Positions 34,339 through 42,575 of a DNA stretch of 64,000 bases are shown here, in pieces (within the stretch, counting starts at the first letter, position 1; every line of letters begins with the position of its first letter). The DNA comes from Myxococcota bacterium. Its GTDB lineage: Bacteria; Myxococcota_A; Polyangia; Polyangiales; Houyiibacteriaceae. The stretch spans positions 1-64,000 of the forward strand of contig JANQQS010000042.1 in NCBI GenBank assembly GCA_028284955.1, read 5' to 3'. The position numbers were made by a program, and so were the translations under genes. Below the pieces are notes generated by a model, which saw nothing but the letters and a program-made list of their open reading frames with translations, was not told where the DNA came from and made no database searches.

Positions 34339-35580
34339 ATGAAGGTTTCTAAAGTGCTGGCCCTGATGCCAAACGCCGCGAGGGCTCGACTGGAGCCCTA
34401 CTTCGAAGCAATGGAAATTCTCCAGGAGGTAAAAGACCCGCGCGTGATGAAGTCGCTTGGACCCGCGGGCGTTCGCGGTCTCCTTTTGCAGCGAGGCAAA
34501 CAAGGCGTTCCCACGCGCATCAAAGCCCACCATAGCGCCTATTTCGATTGGACCTACCCCAGCGATTTTCCCGAGATGCTCGATCTTTATCGGCGCGCCA
34601 AAGACTCTCAGTGGAACGCAGAAACGGACCTGGATTGGAGAACTTCGGTCGATCCGATGAGCCCCGAAGTCAACATTCTCCCGGCGGAGTTTCTCAACTA
34701 CGAGGCGCTTCGCGATGCGGGTGTCCGGCTCGACGGCGCCGAGAAAAAGCGCCTCACCGCAGATATCGTGTCATGGATGCTCAGCCAGTTTTTGCACGGC
34801 GAGCAGGGCGCGCTCTTCGCCGCAGCCCAGGTGACCGAAGCGGTTCAGTTCTTTGATGGAAAACTCTACGGCGCGACCCAGGTTGTCGACGAAGCACGCC
34901 ATGTGGAGGTGTTTCATCGGTATCTCGATGCGAAGTTGAACAAGCTTTACCAAATCAACGACAACCTATTTGTCATCATCGATGCCCTCATGAGCGATGC
35001 GCGCTGGGATATGAAGTTTTTGGGCATGCAGATCATGGTCGAAGGGTTGGCGCTGGGCGCGTTTGGAATGCTGTACAAAATGACCGAGGAACCTCTACTG
35101 CGCGATTTGCTTCGGCGCGTCATTCAAGATGAGGCTCGCCATGTGCACTACGGCGTGCTCGCGCTTCGCGAACATATCCGCAACGAGCTGAGCGAGAGTG
35201 AACGTCGAGAGCGAGAGGATTGGTGTTTTGAAGTTTCGTTGCTGATGCGCAATCGTTTTGTTGCGTATGAGGTGTACGAAGAATGGTTTTCCGGGCTCAT
35301 GAATCGTGAGCAATGGCGCACCGTTGTTTACAGTTCCCCTGGTCTTGAAGCGTTCCGGCGGGTGATGTTTCGTCGGCTCGTGCCAAATCTCCGAGAGATC
35401 GGGCTGCTGAGTGATCGTATTCGGCCGCACTACGCGCGAGTCGGTTTGGCGAAATACTTCGAAGGCCCGGCCGCGCTCGAGCTCACTGGGGATGGCATGA
35501 TTCATGAGCTGGAAACGAGCCCTCGGTTTTCTTCGAAACCGCCAGAAAGCCCGGGAATGCCTACCGTCATGGAGCTCTAA
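34339..35580 (+). CDS. ferritin-like diiron oxygenase/hydroxylase
   Basis: A helical protein of 413 residues with the complete carboxylate-bridged diiron set in the ferritin-like order: Glu155 (HGEQ), Glu185-x-x-His188 (DEARHVEVF), Glu235 (MVEGLALG) and Glu265-x-x-His268 (DEARHVHYG). This places it near AurF-type N-oxygenases, acyl-ACP desaturases and R2-like oxidases. The substrate is unknown; a fatty-acyl or aromatic substrate is plausible. The reductase at 32234 supplies electrons by position. Its ribosome-binding site, GAAGTGAAGG, is strong. Confidence 0.82.
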   Translation: MKVSKVLALMPNAARARLEPYFEAMEILQEVKDPRVMKSLGPAGVRGLLLQRGKQGVPTRIKAHHSAYFDWTYPSDFPEMLDLYRRAKDSQWNAETDLDWRTSVDPMSPEVNILPAEFLNYEALRDAGVRLDGAEKKRLTADIVSWMLSQFLHGEQGALFAAAQVTEAVQFFDGKLYGATQVVDEARHVEVFHRYLDAKLNKLYQINDNLFVIIDALMSDARWDMKFLGMQIMVEGLALGAFGMLYKMTEEPLLRDLLRRVIQDEARHVHYGVLALREHIRNELSESERREREDWCFEVSLLMRNRFVAYEVYEEWFSGLMNREQWRTVVYSSPGLEAFRRVMFRRLVPNLREIGLLSDRIRPHYARVGLAKYFEGPAALELTGDGMIHELETSPRFSSKPPESPGMPTVMEL

Positions 35581-35597
35581 GCGGTACAATCGAAGAA

Positions 35598-35626
35598 CAC
35601 GATCGGACGGGGGACGAACGATCGTG
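35598..35626. repeat. 8-bp inverted repeat upstream of the receiver-like gene
   Basis: CACGATCG (35598-35605) and CGATCGTG (35619-35626) form a perfect 8-bp stem with a 13-base loop. There is no T-run, so it may be an operator rather than a terminator. It lies behind the oxygenase stop and ahead of the gene at 35758. Confidence 0.5.
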
Positions 35627-35757
35627 CGCCGCGGCGGATTCGAGTCCGCAGCGGTTTGCAGTGGCCTCGGTGTAGAGTGGCCGCGGTTTGGGGTGTCGCC
35701 ACAGTGGATTCGAATCGACCTAGTGTCCGCGGTCAACATCATTCGACCACCTCTCCC

Positions 35758-36213
35758 ATGACAGAGGAGACGGTTACCCAAGAGACTTCGATTCGACCTT
35801 CTCAACGTCCGACGTCGCAGTTAGTGGCTCCACGACGCGTGTCAAACGCGGCTGGTGACGCGGTGCTGGTGGCGACACGCGATCGAGGGAGTTTGCAGGT
35901 GTTGGCCACACGCCTGATCGGCCGCGTCACCGTTGAACCGATTGCATCGATGAACCAGTTGCTTGCACGCTTGCGCGATCCTCGTGGGGTTATCGGTATG
36001 GTGGTGGTGGACGCGTGTGCTCCGTCCATCGATCTTGGTATCCTCGCTCGGGAACTCGACGAGCGTCGTAGTGTTCGTGCGGTGGTGGTTTGGGGCTCGA
36101 CTGACCAGCTGCGCAGCTCACTCTCCGAATCCGCGGCTACGCGAGAGTGGATTCATTTGAGCTCCGACACGACGCCTCAAGAAATCGCGACGATCATTTC
36201 GTCCATGGTCTAG
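35758..36213 (+). CDS. pseudo-receiver-like protein
   Basis: The 151-residue protein starting at ATG 35758 has the alternating beta/alpha pattern of a CheY-like receiver: DAVLVATRDRG, a GMVVVDACAP strand with Asp at the phosphorylation position, and AVVVWGST. The first acidic pair and the conserved Lys before the end are not clear. It may be a non-phosphorylated receiver. The N-terminal 30 residues are low complexity. The sigma factor gene follows about 370 bases later. Confidence 0.6.
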   Translation: MTEETVTQETSIRPSQRPTSQLVAPRRVSNAAGDAVLVATRDRGSLQVLATRLIGRVTVEPIASMNQLLARLRDPRGVIGMVVVDACAPSIDLGILARELDERRSVRAVVVWGSTDQLRSSLSESAATREWIHLSSDTTPQEIATIISSMV

Positions 36214-36584
36214 ACCGCGACGGGTGACCCTTGGGTCTTCCTCGCCAGCGTCGGTTCATCGACGACCAGGATCGTTGTTGGTCGGTCGACTGCGCACGAA
36301 ATGTTGATGAAAAACGCGAGTGTTCACGCACAAATGTCCGAATTGTGCACAAATAACATTTATAGCGTGAAAGTCCGCCTTTATTGTGCTATACAATACT
36401 CTCGATGACTTATGGAAGGCGACATGCGTTCCACTCCACGACTTCAAGTAGTGCTTCGTGCGTCCGTACTTCCAGATTGGGCAGGTCTGTTGGATTGGAC
36501 AGGGAGTGGTGTGTTGCGGCTTGGGGGCGGAACACAGAGGCGATTGCGCTGTCGGAACCATAGGGGGGTTCATAGCGACGAAAG
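36214..36584. other. long AT-rich leader before the sigma-factor gene
   Basis: About 370 bases without a supported gene. The region 36300-36410 is markedly AT-rich and contains the GCACAAAT repeats listed separately and a TACAAT-like box near 36385-36395. This is where I expect the sigma-factor promoter. Confidence 0.5.
36328..36354 (+). promoter_or_regulatory. GCACAAAT direct repeats and GCACAA/TTGTGC dyad (candidate operator)
   Basis: GCACAAAT occurs at 36328-36335 and again at 36347-36354, 19 bases apart. The first copy also forms a dyad with TTGTGC at 36343-36348. Both are in the AT-rich leader of the RpoD-family gene. It looks like an operator but no regulator is identified. Confidence 0.4.
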
Positions 36585-37916
36585 GTGGATGGTTTGAGTC
36601 GAAGTCAGGTGAACTCAGAGCTCACAGCGGAACTTATTGAATTGGGCGCCGAGCGCGGTTTCGTGAGTTTCCGCGAAGCAGGTGACCGATTGGCAGAGGG
36701 AGAGGTTACCCCCGGCGCGGTACAGACTCTCATCCGAGATCTTTCGAACGCCAATATTCGCGTGTCGGATTCTCGGCCTCCGCGCGCGAAGTCGAAAACG
36801 AAAACGCGCTCCGAAAAAAATCCCGAGACCATTCAGACCTATCTCGATTGGATCGGCGGGGTCAGTTTGCTGACACGCGAAGGTGAGGTCGAGCTCGCGC
36901 GAACCATCGAGGTCGGGCGGCTCGCGATGGTGGAGAACGCATGCGGCTGTGGAATCCTCGCCCCAGAACTCGATGTCGTTCTGCAGAGATCCGAAGATGG
37001 CGAGATTCGTCGGCAAGATGTCGTGCTCACCGCTGAGTTTTCGAGCTTTTTGAACCGTCTCGGGGGGTATGTAGAGCGTCTGCGTGAAGCGAACCGCAAA
37101 CAACGCCGAGACATCGAGGAAGAAACGGGTCAACGAGCCAGCGTGATCCAGGATGCCTACACCGCCATTCGCGCCCATGCCGCGAAGGTCGAGCGGGCCA
37201 AGGTGGAGATGATCGAAGCGAATCTTCGGTTGGTGGTGGCTACCGCCAAGAAGTATTCCAAGCGCGGCCTTCCTTTTCTCGACTTGATTCAGGAAGGCAA
37301 CATGGGGTTGATGCGCGCGATCGACAAGTTCGACTACCGACGCGGATACAAACTGTCGACCTATGCGTCATGGTGGATTCGTCAGAGCATGGCTCGTGCG
37401 GCGACCGACCAGGCACGAACGATTCGGGTTCCTGTGCACGCGTGCGAGCTTTTGACCAAGCTCATGGGGACAACGAGGCGCTTGGTGGCGATTCTCGGTC
37501 GAGACCCTCGGCCGGAAGAGATTGCCAGCGCCATGAACCTCCCGGCGGACAAGGTTCGCAATCTACTCACCATGTCGCGAGATACGGTTTCGCTGGAAAC
37601 TCCGGTAGGCACCGATGGCTCGAGCGAGTTGCGCGACTTGATCGCGGACGAACACACCGGCTCACCGATGGACAAACTGGTGGGCAGCGATCTCGCGCAG
37701 ACGGTACGCGAGGCGCTGGGCGGGCTCACCGATCGAGAGCAGCAGATTCTTCGCATGCGGTTTGGTTTGGAGAACCAGGAAACGCACACGCTGGCGGAGA
37801 TCGGAAGAGAATTTGGGTTGAGTCGTGAGCGTATTCGGCAGCTGCAGGCGCTTGCGCTACGAAAGCTGCGGGCGAGTCAAGGGGGAGACACGCTGCGCGC
37901 ATTCGTTGGGGTCTGA
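36585..37916 (+). CDS. RpoD-family sigma-70 factor
   Basis: The protein contains a region 1.1-like N-terminus (ELIELGAERGFVSFREAGDRL), region 1.2 (TIQTYLDWIGGVSLLTREGEVEL), region 2 (ANLRLVVATAKKYSKRGLPF...LIQEGNMGLMRAIDKFDYRRG...YASWWIRQSM), region 3 and region 4 (TDREQQILRMRFGL...IGREFGLSRERIRQL). It therefore recognises -35 and -10 elements and can melt DNA. At 443 residues it lacks most of the large non-conserved region of primary RpoD and is not beside dnaG, so it may be an alternative group 2 factor. GTG at 36585 is the ORF start; TTG at 36594 behind AAAGG is also possible. Confidence 0.9.
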   Translation: MDGLSRSQVNSELTAELIELGAERGFVSFREAGDRLAEGEVTPGAVQTLIRDLSNANIRVSDSRPPRAKSKTKTRSEKNPETIQTYLDWIGGVSLLTREGEVELARTIEVGRLAMVENACGCGILAPELDVVLQRSEDGEIRRQDVVLTAEFSSFLNRLGGYVERLREANRKQRRDIEEETGQRASVIQDAYTAIRAHAAKVERAKVEMIEANLRLVVATAKKYSKRGLPFLDLIQEGNMGLMRAIDKFDYRRGYKLSTYASWWIRQSMARAATDQARTIRVPVHACELLTKLMGTTRRLVAILGRDPRPEEIASAMNLPADKVRNLLTMSRDTVSLETPVGTDGSSELRDLIADEHTGSPMDKLVGSDLAQTVREALGGLTDREQQILRMRFGLENQETHTLAEIGREFGLSRERIRQLQALALRKLRASQGGDTLRAFVGV

Positions 37917-37941
37917 GGGGAGTCGCGATCAAGGTCGCGGG

Positions 37942-37974
37942 CCGGGCTGGGCAGTGCTCAGCTCGGTTTTTTTT
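37942..37974 (+). terminator. rho-independent terminator after the sigma-factor gene
   Basis: CCGGGCTGGGC pairs with GCTCAGCTCGG (with G-U pairs) around a short loop, and an eight-base T-run follows. It lies 25 bases behind the sigma stop and also covers the 3' end of dusB on the other strand. Confidence 0.82.
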
Positions 37975-39010
37975 ACGATACAGAGACAGCTGGTGGGGGC
38001 GAGTTCGCGACTTGTCCGGAGCGCTCGAGGGCGAGAGTTCCGTAGGCGTCCAGGTCGAGTTCTTCGGGGCCCAACGGGCGGAGGCAGCGCTGCGCGACGT
38101 TCATCATGTCTCTGGTGGTGCGGGCGCGGAGTGCGTGGGAGGCAAACTCGAGGCGAGGTGGCGTGGCGCGGGCGATCCAGCGAACCAGTTCTTTGAACGG
38201 GCCGGTGGCTCCGTGCTTGCGCGAGGCGAAAAGGTGCTCGTAGCGCGTTCGGACGCGGTCTAGGTGCGCGAGCAGGTCTTCTGCGGACGGGCGAAAGGGT
38301 CGCCTGCCGGCTTTGAGTTCGGCGGCCTGGCGGAAAATCCATGGGTTGCGCATGGCGGGGCGCCCGATCATGACCGCGTCGCAGCCGGTTTCTTCGACCA
38401 TGCGAAGCGCATCCTTGGCGTACCAAACGTCTCCGTTGCCGACGACGGGGATTCGGACGTGTTGCTTGATCGCCCGGATGATGCGCCAGTCGGCGACGCC
38501 TTGATAGAGGTCGCAGCGGCGGCGGGGATGCACCGTGATGAAGTCTACGCCGGCGTCTTGGACGGTTTGCGCGATCTTCAGCGCGTCGTCTGCGGTGTCG
38601 TACCCAGCTCGAATTTTGGCCGACAGCGTGGTCGACGTATTCGCGCGCATCGCGCGGAGCACGCGAAAAAGCAGCGCTCGGTCTTTGAGCATGGCTGCGC
38701 CGACCCCTTTGCGCACGACCCGAGGCATCGGGCAGCCGAGATTGATGTCGACGATATCGGCGCCGGCTTTGGATACATGACGAGCCGCTTCGGCCATCTT
38801 GTCGGCATCGTTCCCCATCACCTGTACGGAAAGCGGTGTATCGGGAAGCCGCACTACGGCACGCCGGAGCAGTGATTCGTTGAGGGGCGCTCGGGAAACG
38901 CGCACAAACTCCGTACACACCACATCGAGGCCGCCCATGCTCACGGCGATTTCACGAAATGCCGGATGCGTTACCCCTTCCATAGGAGCAAGCATCATAT
39001 TGTAGTGCAT
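37973..39010 (-). CDS. dusB: tRNA-dihydrouridine synthase
   Basis: An FMN-dependent TIM-barrel enzyme that reduces uridine in tRNA D-loops. Signs: APMEGVTHPAFR at the N-terminus, QVMGND, the catalytic Cys in INLGCPMP, AKIRAGYD, the HPRRRCDLYQG segment and the phosphate-binding GNGDVW and MIGRPAMRNPW. The C-terminal helical tRNA-binding domain is complete, although the last 30 residues are variable. It starts four bases behind the stop of the PHA-granule-type gene, so they are probably cotranscribed. Confidence 0.93.
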   Translation of the reverse strand: MHYNMMLAPMEGVTHPAFREIAVSMGGLDVVCTEFVRVSRAPLNESLLRRAVVRLPDTPLSVQVMGNDADKMAEAARHVSKAGADIVDINLGCPMPRVVRKGVGAAMLKDRALLFRVLRAMRANTSTTLSAKIRAGYDTADDALKIAQTVQDAGVDFITVHPRRRCDLYQGVADWRIIRAIKQHVRIPVVGNGDVWYAKDALRMVEETGCDAVMIGRPAMRNPWIFRQAAELKAGRRPFRPSAEDLLAHLDRVRTRYEHLFASRKHGATGPFKELVRWIARATPPRLEFASHALRARTTRDMMNVAQRCLRPLGPEELDLDAYGTLALERSGQVANSPPPAVSVS

Positions 39011-39014
39011 CTAC

Positions 39015-39326
39015 CTAGATTTCGCCGCGCTCGGCTTTTTTGATCCAGTTTTGGATTTCGTTTTCGACAACGCCCATCGCTTTTTTCTTGAACGGTCGAA
39101 AGAGCAGCGGCACGTCGAGGTCGAGCGCGATGGCGTTCGGTTCGAGTTCGAGCGATCCGTTTAGTTTTACGCCTTTCACCGTGAAGGCGACGTCTGCGTG
39201 GGAATCGCTCTTCCATTCCGCGGTCGGCGAGTACTTGGCATATTTAGTTTGATAGGCTTCCCACGCCTTGTCGGTCGCCTTGCGGGCAAGTTCCGGGGAA
39301 AGCGAATGCGTGACTCGGTGTTTCAT
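39015..39326 (-). CDS. polyhydroxyalkanoic acid system family protein (PHA_gran_rgn)
   Basis: A 103-residue protein of the PHA-granule-associated type. It shows the repeated strand pattern SHADVAFTVKGVKLNGSL...IALDLDVPLLFRPF and a terminal amphipathic helix (VVENEIQNWIKKA). Relatives occur near PHA synthesis genes, but no phaC is in the window. It lies between bipA and dusB on the same strand. Confidence 0.75.
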   Translation of the reverse strand: MKHRVTHSLSPELARKATDKAWEAYQTKYAKYSPTAEWKSDSHADVAFTVKGVKLNGSLELEPNAIALDLDVPLLFRPFKKKAMGVVENEIQNWIKKAERGEI

Positions 39327-39365
39327 CGGGGCTCCATAATCGCGTGGGGGTCGCTGGCCAGCTGG

Positions 39366-41180
39366 CTAGATTTGTCGCTTGGGACGACGGTTTGAATCCA
39401 ATAGCTTTTTTCGCAAGCGAATATCGTCGGGGGTGATTTCAACGAGTTCGTCTTGGTCGATCCACTCGAGGGCTCGCTCGATGGTGAGCGGTTTGGGCGC
39501 CGAGAGGACTACGTTTTCGTCTCGCCCGGCGGCGCGAATATTGGTGAGCTTCTTTTCCTTGGTGCAGTTCACGTCCAAGTCGCTCGGGCGATTGTGTTCT
39601 CCGATGATCATGCCCGCGTAGACTTTGGTCCCTGGCGTGATGAACAAATTGCCCCGGGGCAGGAGGTGAAAAAGCGCGTAAGGGGTGGCGACTCCGGCGC
39701 GGTCGGCGACCATCGCGCCGTTCTTCCGGCGCATTTCGGGGCCCTTGTCGGGTTCCCAGCCGTCAAAGCGCGTATTCAAAAGTCCAGTGCCGCGCGTTTC
39801 GGTGAGAAATTGAGGCCGATACCCGATGAGCCCACGGGCCGGTACGCGAAATTCGATTCGGCTGCGGCCGAAGCCAAGGTTGCTCATCCGCACCATTTGG
39901 CCCCGTCGTCCTCCCAGGCTCTGCGTGACTGCGCCGACAAACTCCTCAGGAATGTCGACCAGCACCGATTCCCAAGGCTCGCATTCGACCCCATCCACGG
40001 TTTTGGTGACTACCTCGGGCATCGCGAGCGCGAGTTCGTAGCTCTCACGGCGCATCGTTTCCGCGAGCACCGAAAGCATGAGCTCGCCGCGTCCGAACAC
40101 CGAGAATACGTCTGCTTCGGGGGTGTCTTCGACTCGCATGGCGATGTTGCGTTCGGCTTCTTTGTACAGCCGATCCCGGAGGTGTCTCGATGTAACAAAC
40201 TTTCCGGACAGCCCCGCGAACGGCGAGGTGTTGACGAGAAACTGGCTCTTGACGGTGGGACTTTCGACAGTGATGCGAGGTAACGCCACGGGGGCTTGCG
40301 GGTCGGCGATGGTGTCGCCGATTTGCACGTCCGGAAGACCGGCGAGCGCCACGATATCTCCCGCCGAGGCTTCCTCGATGCGTACTCGGTCGAGTTTCTC
40401 AAAGCCCATGATCGCGCTGATTTTACAGGCGGCAGGGCCGTCTTCACCCATGCGAGTCGCGGCTTGCTGTTGTTTGATTCGACCCGAACGAACGCGGCCA
40501 ATGGCCAAGCGGCCGACGTAGTCGTCGTGAATGGTGTTGTGGACGAGAAACTGCAGAGGCGCGTCCACGTCTCCTTGCGGAGGAGGCACGCGATGGACGA
40601 TTTCTTCGAAGAGCGGCTCGAGGTTTTCGCTTTCTTCATCGAGCTCGCGTTTGGCGATGCCGTCTTTTCCGATCGCGTACAGCGTGGCGAAGTCGGCTTG
40701 CTCGTCGTTTGCGCCAAGGTCGCAAAAAAGATCGAAAATTTCGTTCAGCACCTCGTCGGCTCGCGCATCTGGTCGGTCGATTTTGTTGATCGTGACCACC
40801 ACCTGCAGCCCGAGTTCGAGGGCTTGTCCCAGCACAAACCGCGTTTGCGGCAGAGGACCTTCCGCCGCGTCCACGAGCAGCAATGCGCCATCCGCCATGC
40901 GAAGAATACGCTCTACCTCGCCGCCGAAATCTGCGTGCCCCGGGGTGTCGATGATATTGATTTTGTAATCGCGCCATCGAACCGACGCGTGCTTGGCCAA
41001 AATCGTGATACCTCGCTCTCGTTCGAGGTCGTTGGAGTCGAGCACGCGATCTTGTACAGCCTCATTGGAACGAAACACGCCAGTTTGACGCAACATCGCA
41101 TCGACAAGGGTGGTTTTTCCGTGGTCGACGTGCGCGATGATCGCCAGATTGCGCAATTTTTCCCGGGCGTGGTCAGACAT
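39366..41180 (-). CDS. typA: ribosome-associated GTPase BipA/TypA
   Basis: A 604-residue translational GTPase: P-loop AHVDHGKTTLVD, switch I ERGITI, IDTPGHADFGGEVER, NKIDRPDAR and SIGA-like ATLYAIGKDG, followed by domains II, III, V and the C-terminal domain. It assists assembly of the large ribosomal subunit under stress. The length and motifs are those of the family, with no deviation. A small protein gene and dusB follow on the same strand. Confidence 0.96.
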   Translation of the reverse strand: MSDHAREKLRNLAIIAHVDHGKTTLVDAMLRQTGVFRSNEAVQDRVLDSNDLERERGITILAKHASVRWRDYKINIIDTPGHADFGGEVERILRMADGALLLVDAAEGPLPQTRFVLGQALELGLQVVVTINKIDRPDARADEVLNEIFDLFCDLGANDEQADFATLYAIGKDGIAKRELDEESENLEPLFEEIVHRVPPPQGDVDAPLQFLVHNTIHDDYVGRLAIGRVRSGRIKQQQAATRMGEDGPAACKISAIMGFEKLDRVRIEEASAGDIVALAGLPDVQIGDTIADPQAPVALPRITVESPTVKSQFLVNTSPFAGLSGKFVTSRHLRDRLYKEAERNIAMRVEDTPEADVFSVFGRGELMLSVLAETMRRESYELALAMPEVVTKTVDGVECEPWESVLVDIPEEFVGAVTQSLGGRRGQMVRMSNLGFGRSRIEFRVPARGLIGYRPQFLTETRGTGLLNTRFDGWEPDKGPEMRRKNGAMVADRAGVATPYALFHLLPRGNLFITPGTKVYAGMIIGEHNRPSDLDVNCTKEKKLTNIRAAGRDENVVLSAPKPLTIERALEWIDQDELVEITPDDIRLRKKLLDSNRRPKRQI

Positions 41181-41239
41181 GGGCTGCCGGGGGCTAGCAC
41201 GCGCGGGACGCCCTAGCCATGGGACGGTGTCAGCCCGAC

Positions 41240-41287
41240 GCTTGCTGCCGAACTAGCTCGCCGCCGAACTAGCTTGCTGCTGAATTA
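41240..41287. repeat. tandem repeat, 16 bp x 3, upstream of typA
   Basis: Three 16-bp units (gcttgctgccgaacta, gctcgccgccgaacta, gcttgctgctgaatta) run from the intergenic region into the last bases of the EAL/HDOD gene on the minus strand. The unit length is not a multiple of three, so it sits at the coding edge. Confidence 0.8.
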
Positions 41288-42517
41288 GGTGGTGGCAGGG
41301 AGTCCCAAGGCGTTCATCAGCTCCTGGGCCCACTGAAGCGCGTCGAAGTACGTTTCGGGGAACGTACTGGGCTCGAGGGTCAGCGTGTCGAGCTCGTTCC
41401 AGTCTCCGCGCTCGTAGCGACATACCGTGGACAGCGTGCGCCCAAGCGGACCTTCACGACGCAGCAACGCACGGTTCAACTCGGCGGACAGGGGCAGCTG
41501 CATGAGCAGCTTGTCCATGGGGGTATCCATCAGTCCGTCGAGGAGCGAAAAGAGCCCGACCGAAAAATAGCTTTCTGGATTGTGCGCATTCATGCGTTCG
41601 GCGAGCAGCTCACACATTCGCGCGCGAATCGCGGCCATCCCCAAGATCTCGACCGGTTTATCGTCCATATCTGCGAGCGCCATCATGCTCACCCATCCGC
41701 GGAGCCGGATCACTCCAAGCATGACCAGCGCGTGTTTCACGGATTCGATTCGAGTGGGGCGTCCAAACACCGCGGAGTTGAGGAACCGAAGAATTCGGTA
41801 GCTCAAAGTGACATCGGCGGAAATCAGCTCTTCCAACTCCTCAATTTTGGTTGCGGGATCTTGGAGTCGCGCGAGCAATCGTAGCGTTGCGAGACGGCTC
41901 GCGTGCATCCGGTCTCTCGAGATCACCTTCGGCTTGCACAGAAAATAGCCCTGGAAGAGGTTGAACCCGAGCGAGCGACAGCGTTCGTATTGTTCGTGGC
42001 GCTCGACTTTTTCTGCGAGCAGTCGGACATCCCATCGCGAAAGCTGGCCCACAACGCCGTCGAGTTGCTCGTCGCGGTAGGCGGTGATGTCGATCTTGAC
42101 TACGTCTGCGAGGTCGAGGAGAGGTTCACGTTCGGGGGCGTGGACGAAGTCGTCGAGCGCAATACGAAAACCGTGGGTCTTGAGCAGCGAAAGCCGAGCC
42201 AGTAATTCTTCGTCGACGTCTATCTGTTCGAGGACTTCTAGGACCACTCGATGCCGAGGAAGGGCCAAACACGCCTCGCTCATCAAGATTTCGCGTGAGC
42301 AGTTCAAGTAGGCAGCGTTGCGGCCGACGAGGTCGTCGATGCCGATCTCCAAAAACGCATTCACGATGGCGCCGGCCGACGCTTTCGATGCATCAGAAAA
42401 GGTGGCTGCGTTGATCGAACTCGAACGAAATAGGAGTTCGTAGGCGCGGACCTTTCGGGTCCGGTCGAAGATGGGTTGTCTTCCGATCCAAGCCTTGCCT
42501 CGATGCCCCGATGTCAA
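41285..42517 (-). CDS. EAL-HDOD domain signalling protein
   Basis: Residues 1-200 form a degenerate EAL domain: the EAL motif is YELLF, and a later segment reads VVLEVLEQIDVDEELLARL, so cyclic-di-GMP hydrolysis is doubtful. Residues 205-400 form an HDOD domain (SADVTLSYRILRFLNSAVF...IESVKHALVMLG), which binds partners in stress and chemotaxis-like signalling. The combination is the YuxH type. The first codon is TTG (42517). It shares a strand with the Ser/Thr kinase gene upstream. Confidence 0.88.
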   Translation of the reverse strand: MTSGHRGKAWIGRQPIFDRTRKVRAYELLFRSSSINAATFSDASKASAGAIVNAFLEIGIDDLVGRNAAYLNCSREILMSEACLALPRHRVVLEVLEQIDVDEELLARLSLLKTHGFRIALDDFVHAPEREPLLDLADVVKIDITAYRDEQLDGVVGQLSRWDVRLLAEKVERHEQYERCRSLGFNLFQGYFLCKPKVISRDRMHASRLATLRLLARLQDPATKIEELEELISADVTLSYRILRFLNSAVFGRPTRIESVKHALVMLGVIRLRGWVSMMALADMDDKPVEILGMAAIRARMCELLAERMNAHNPESYFSVGLFSLLDGLMDTPMDKLLMQLPLSAELNRALLRREGPLGRTLSTVCRYERGDWNELDTLTLEPSTFPETYFDALQWAQELMNALGLPATT

Positions 42518-42575
42518 CGCGCCGCCCCCAGAAAATTCCCTGGAAAATTAGGGTGCACCAAACTATGCCGAGAGG

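Noticed and set aside
37929-38918. Minus-strand frame of 329 codons overlapping dusB
   Set aside because: It is an Arg/Pro/Ser-rich shifted frame of the same strand. The dusB frame carries all catalytic motifs.
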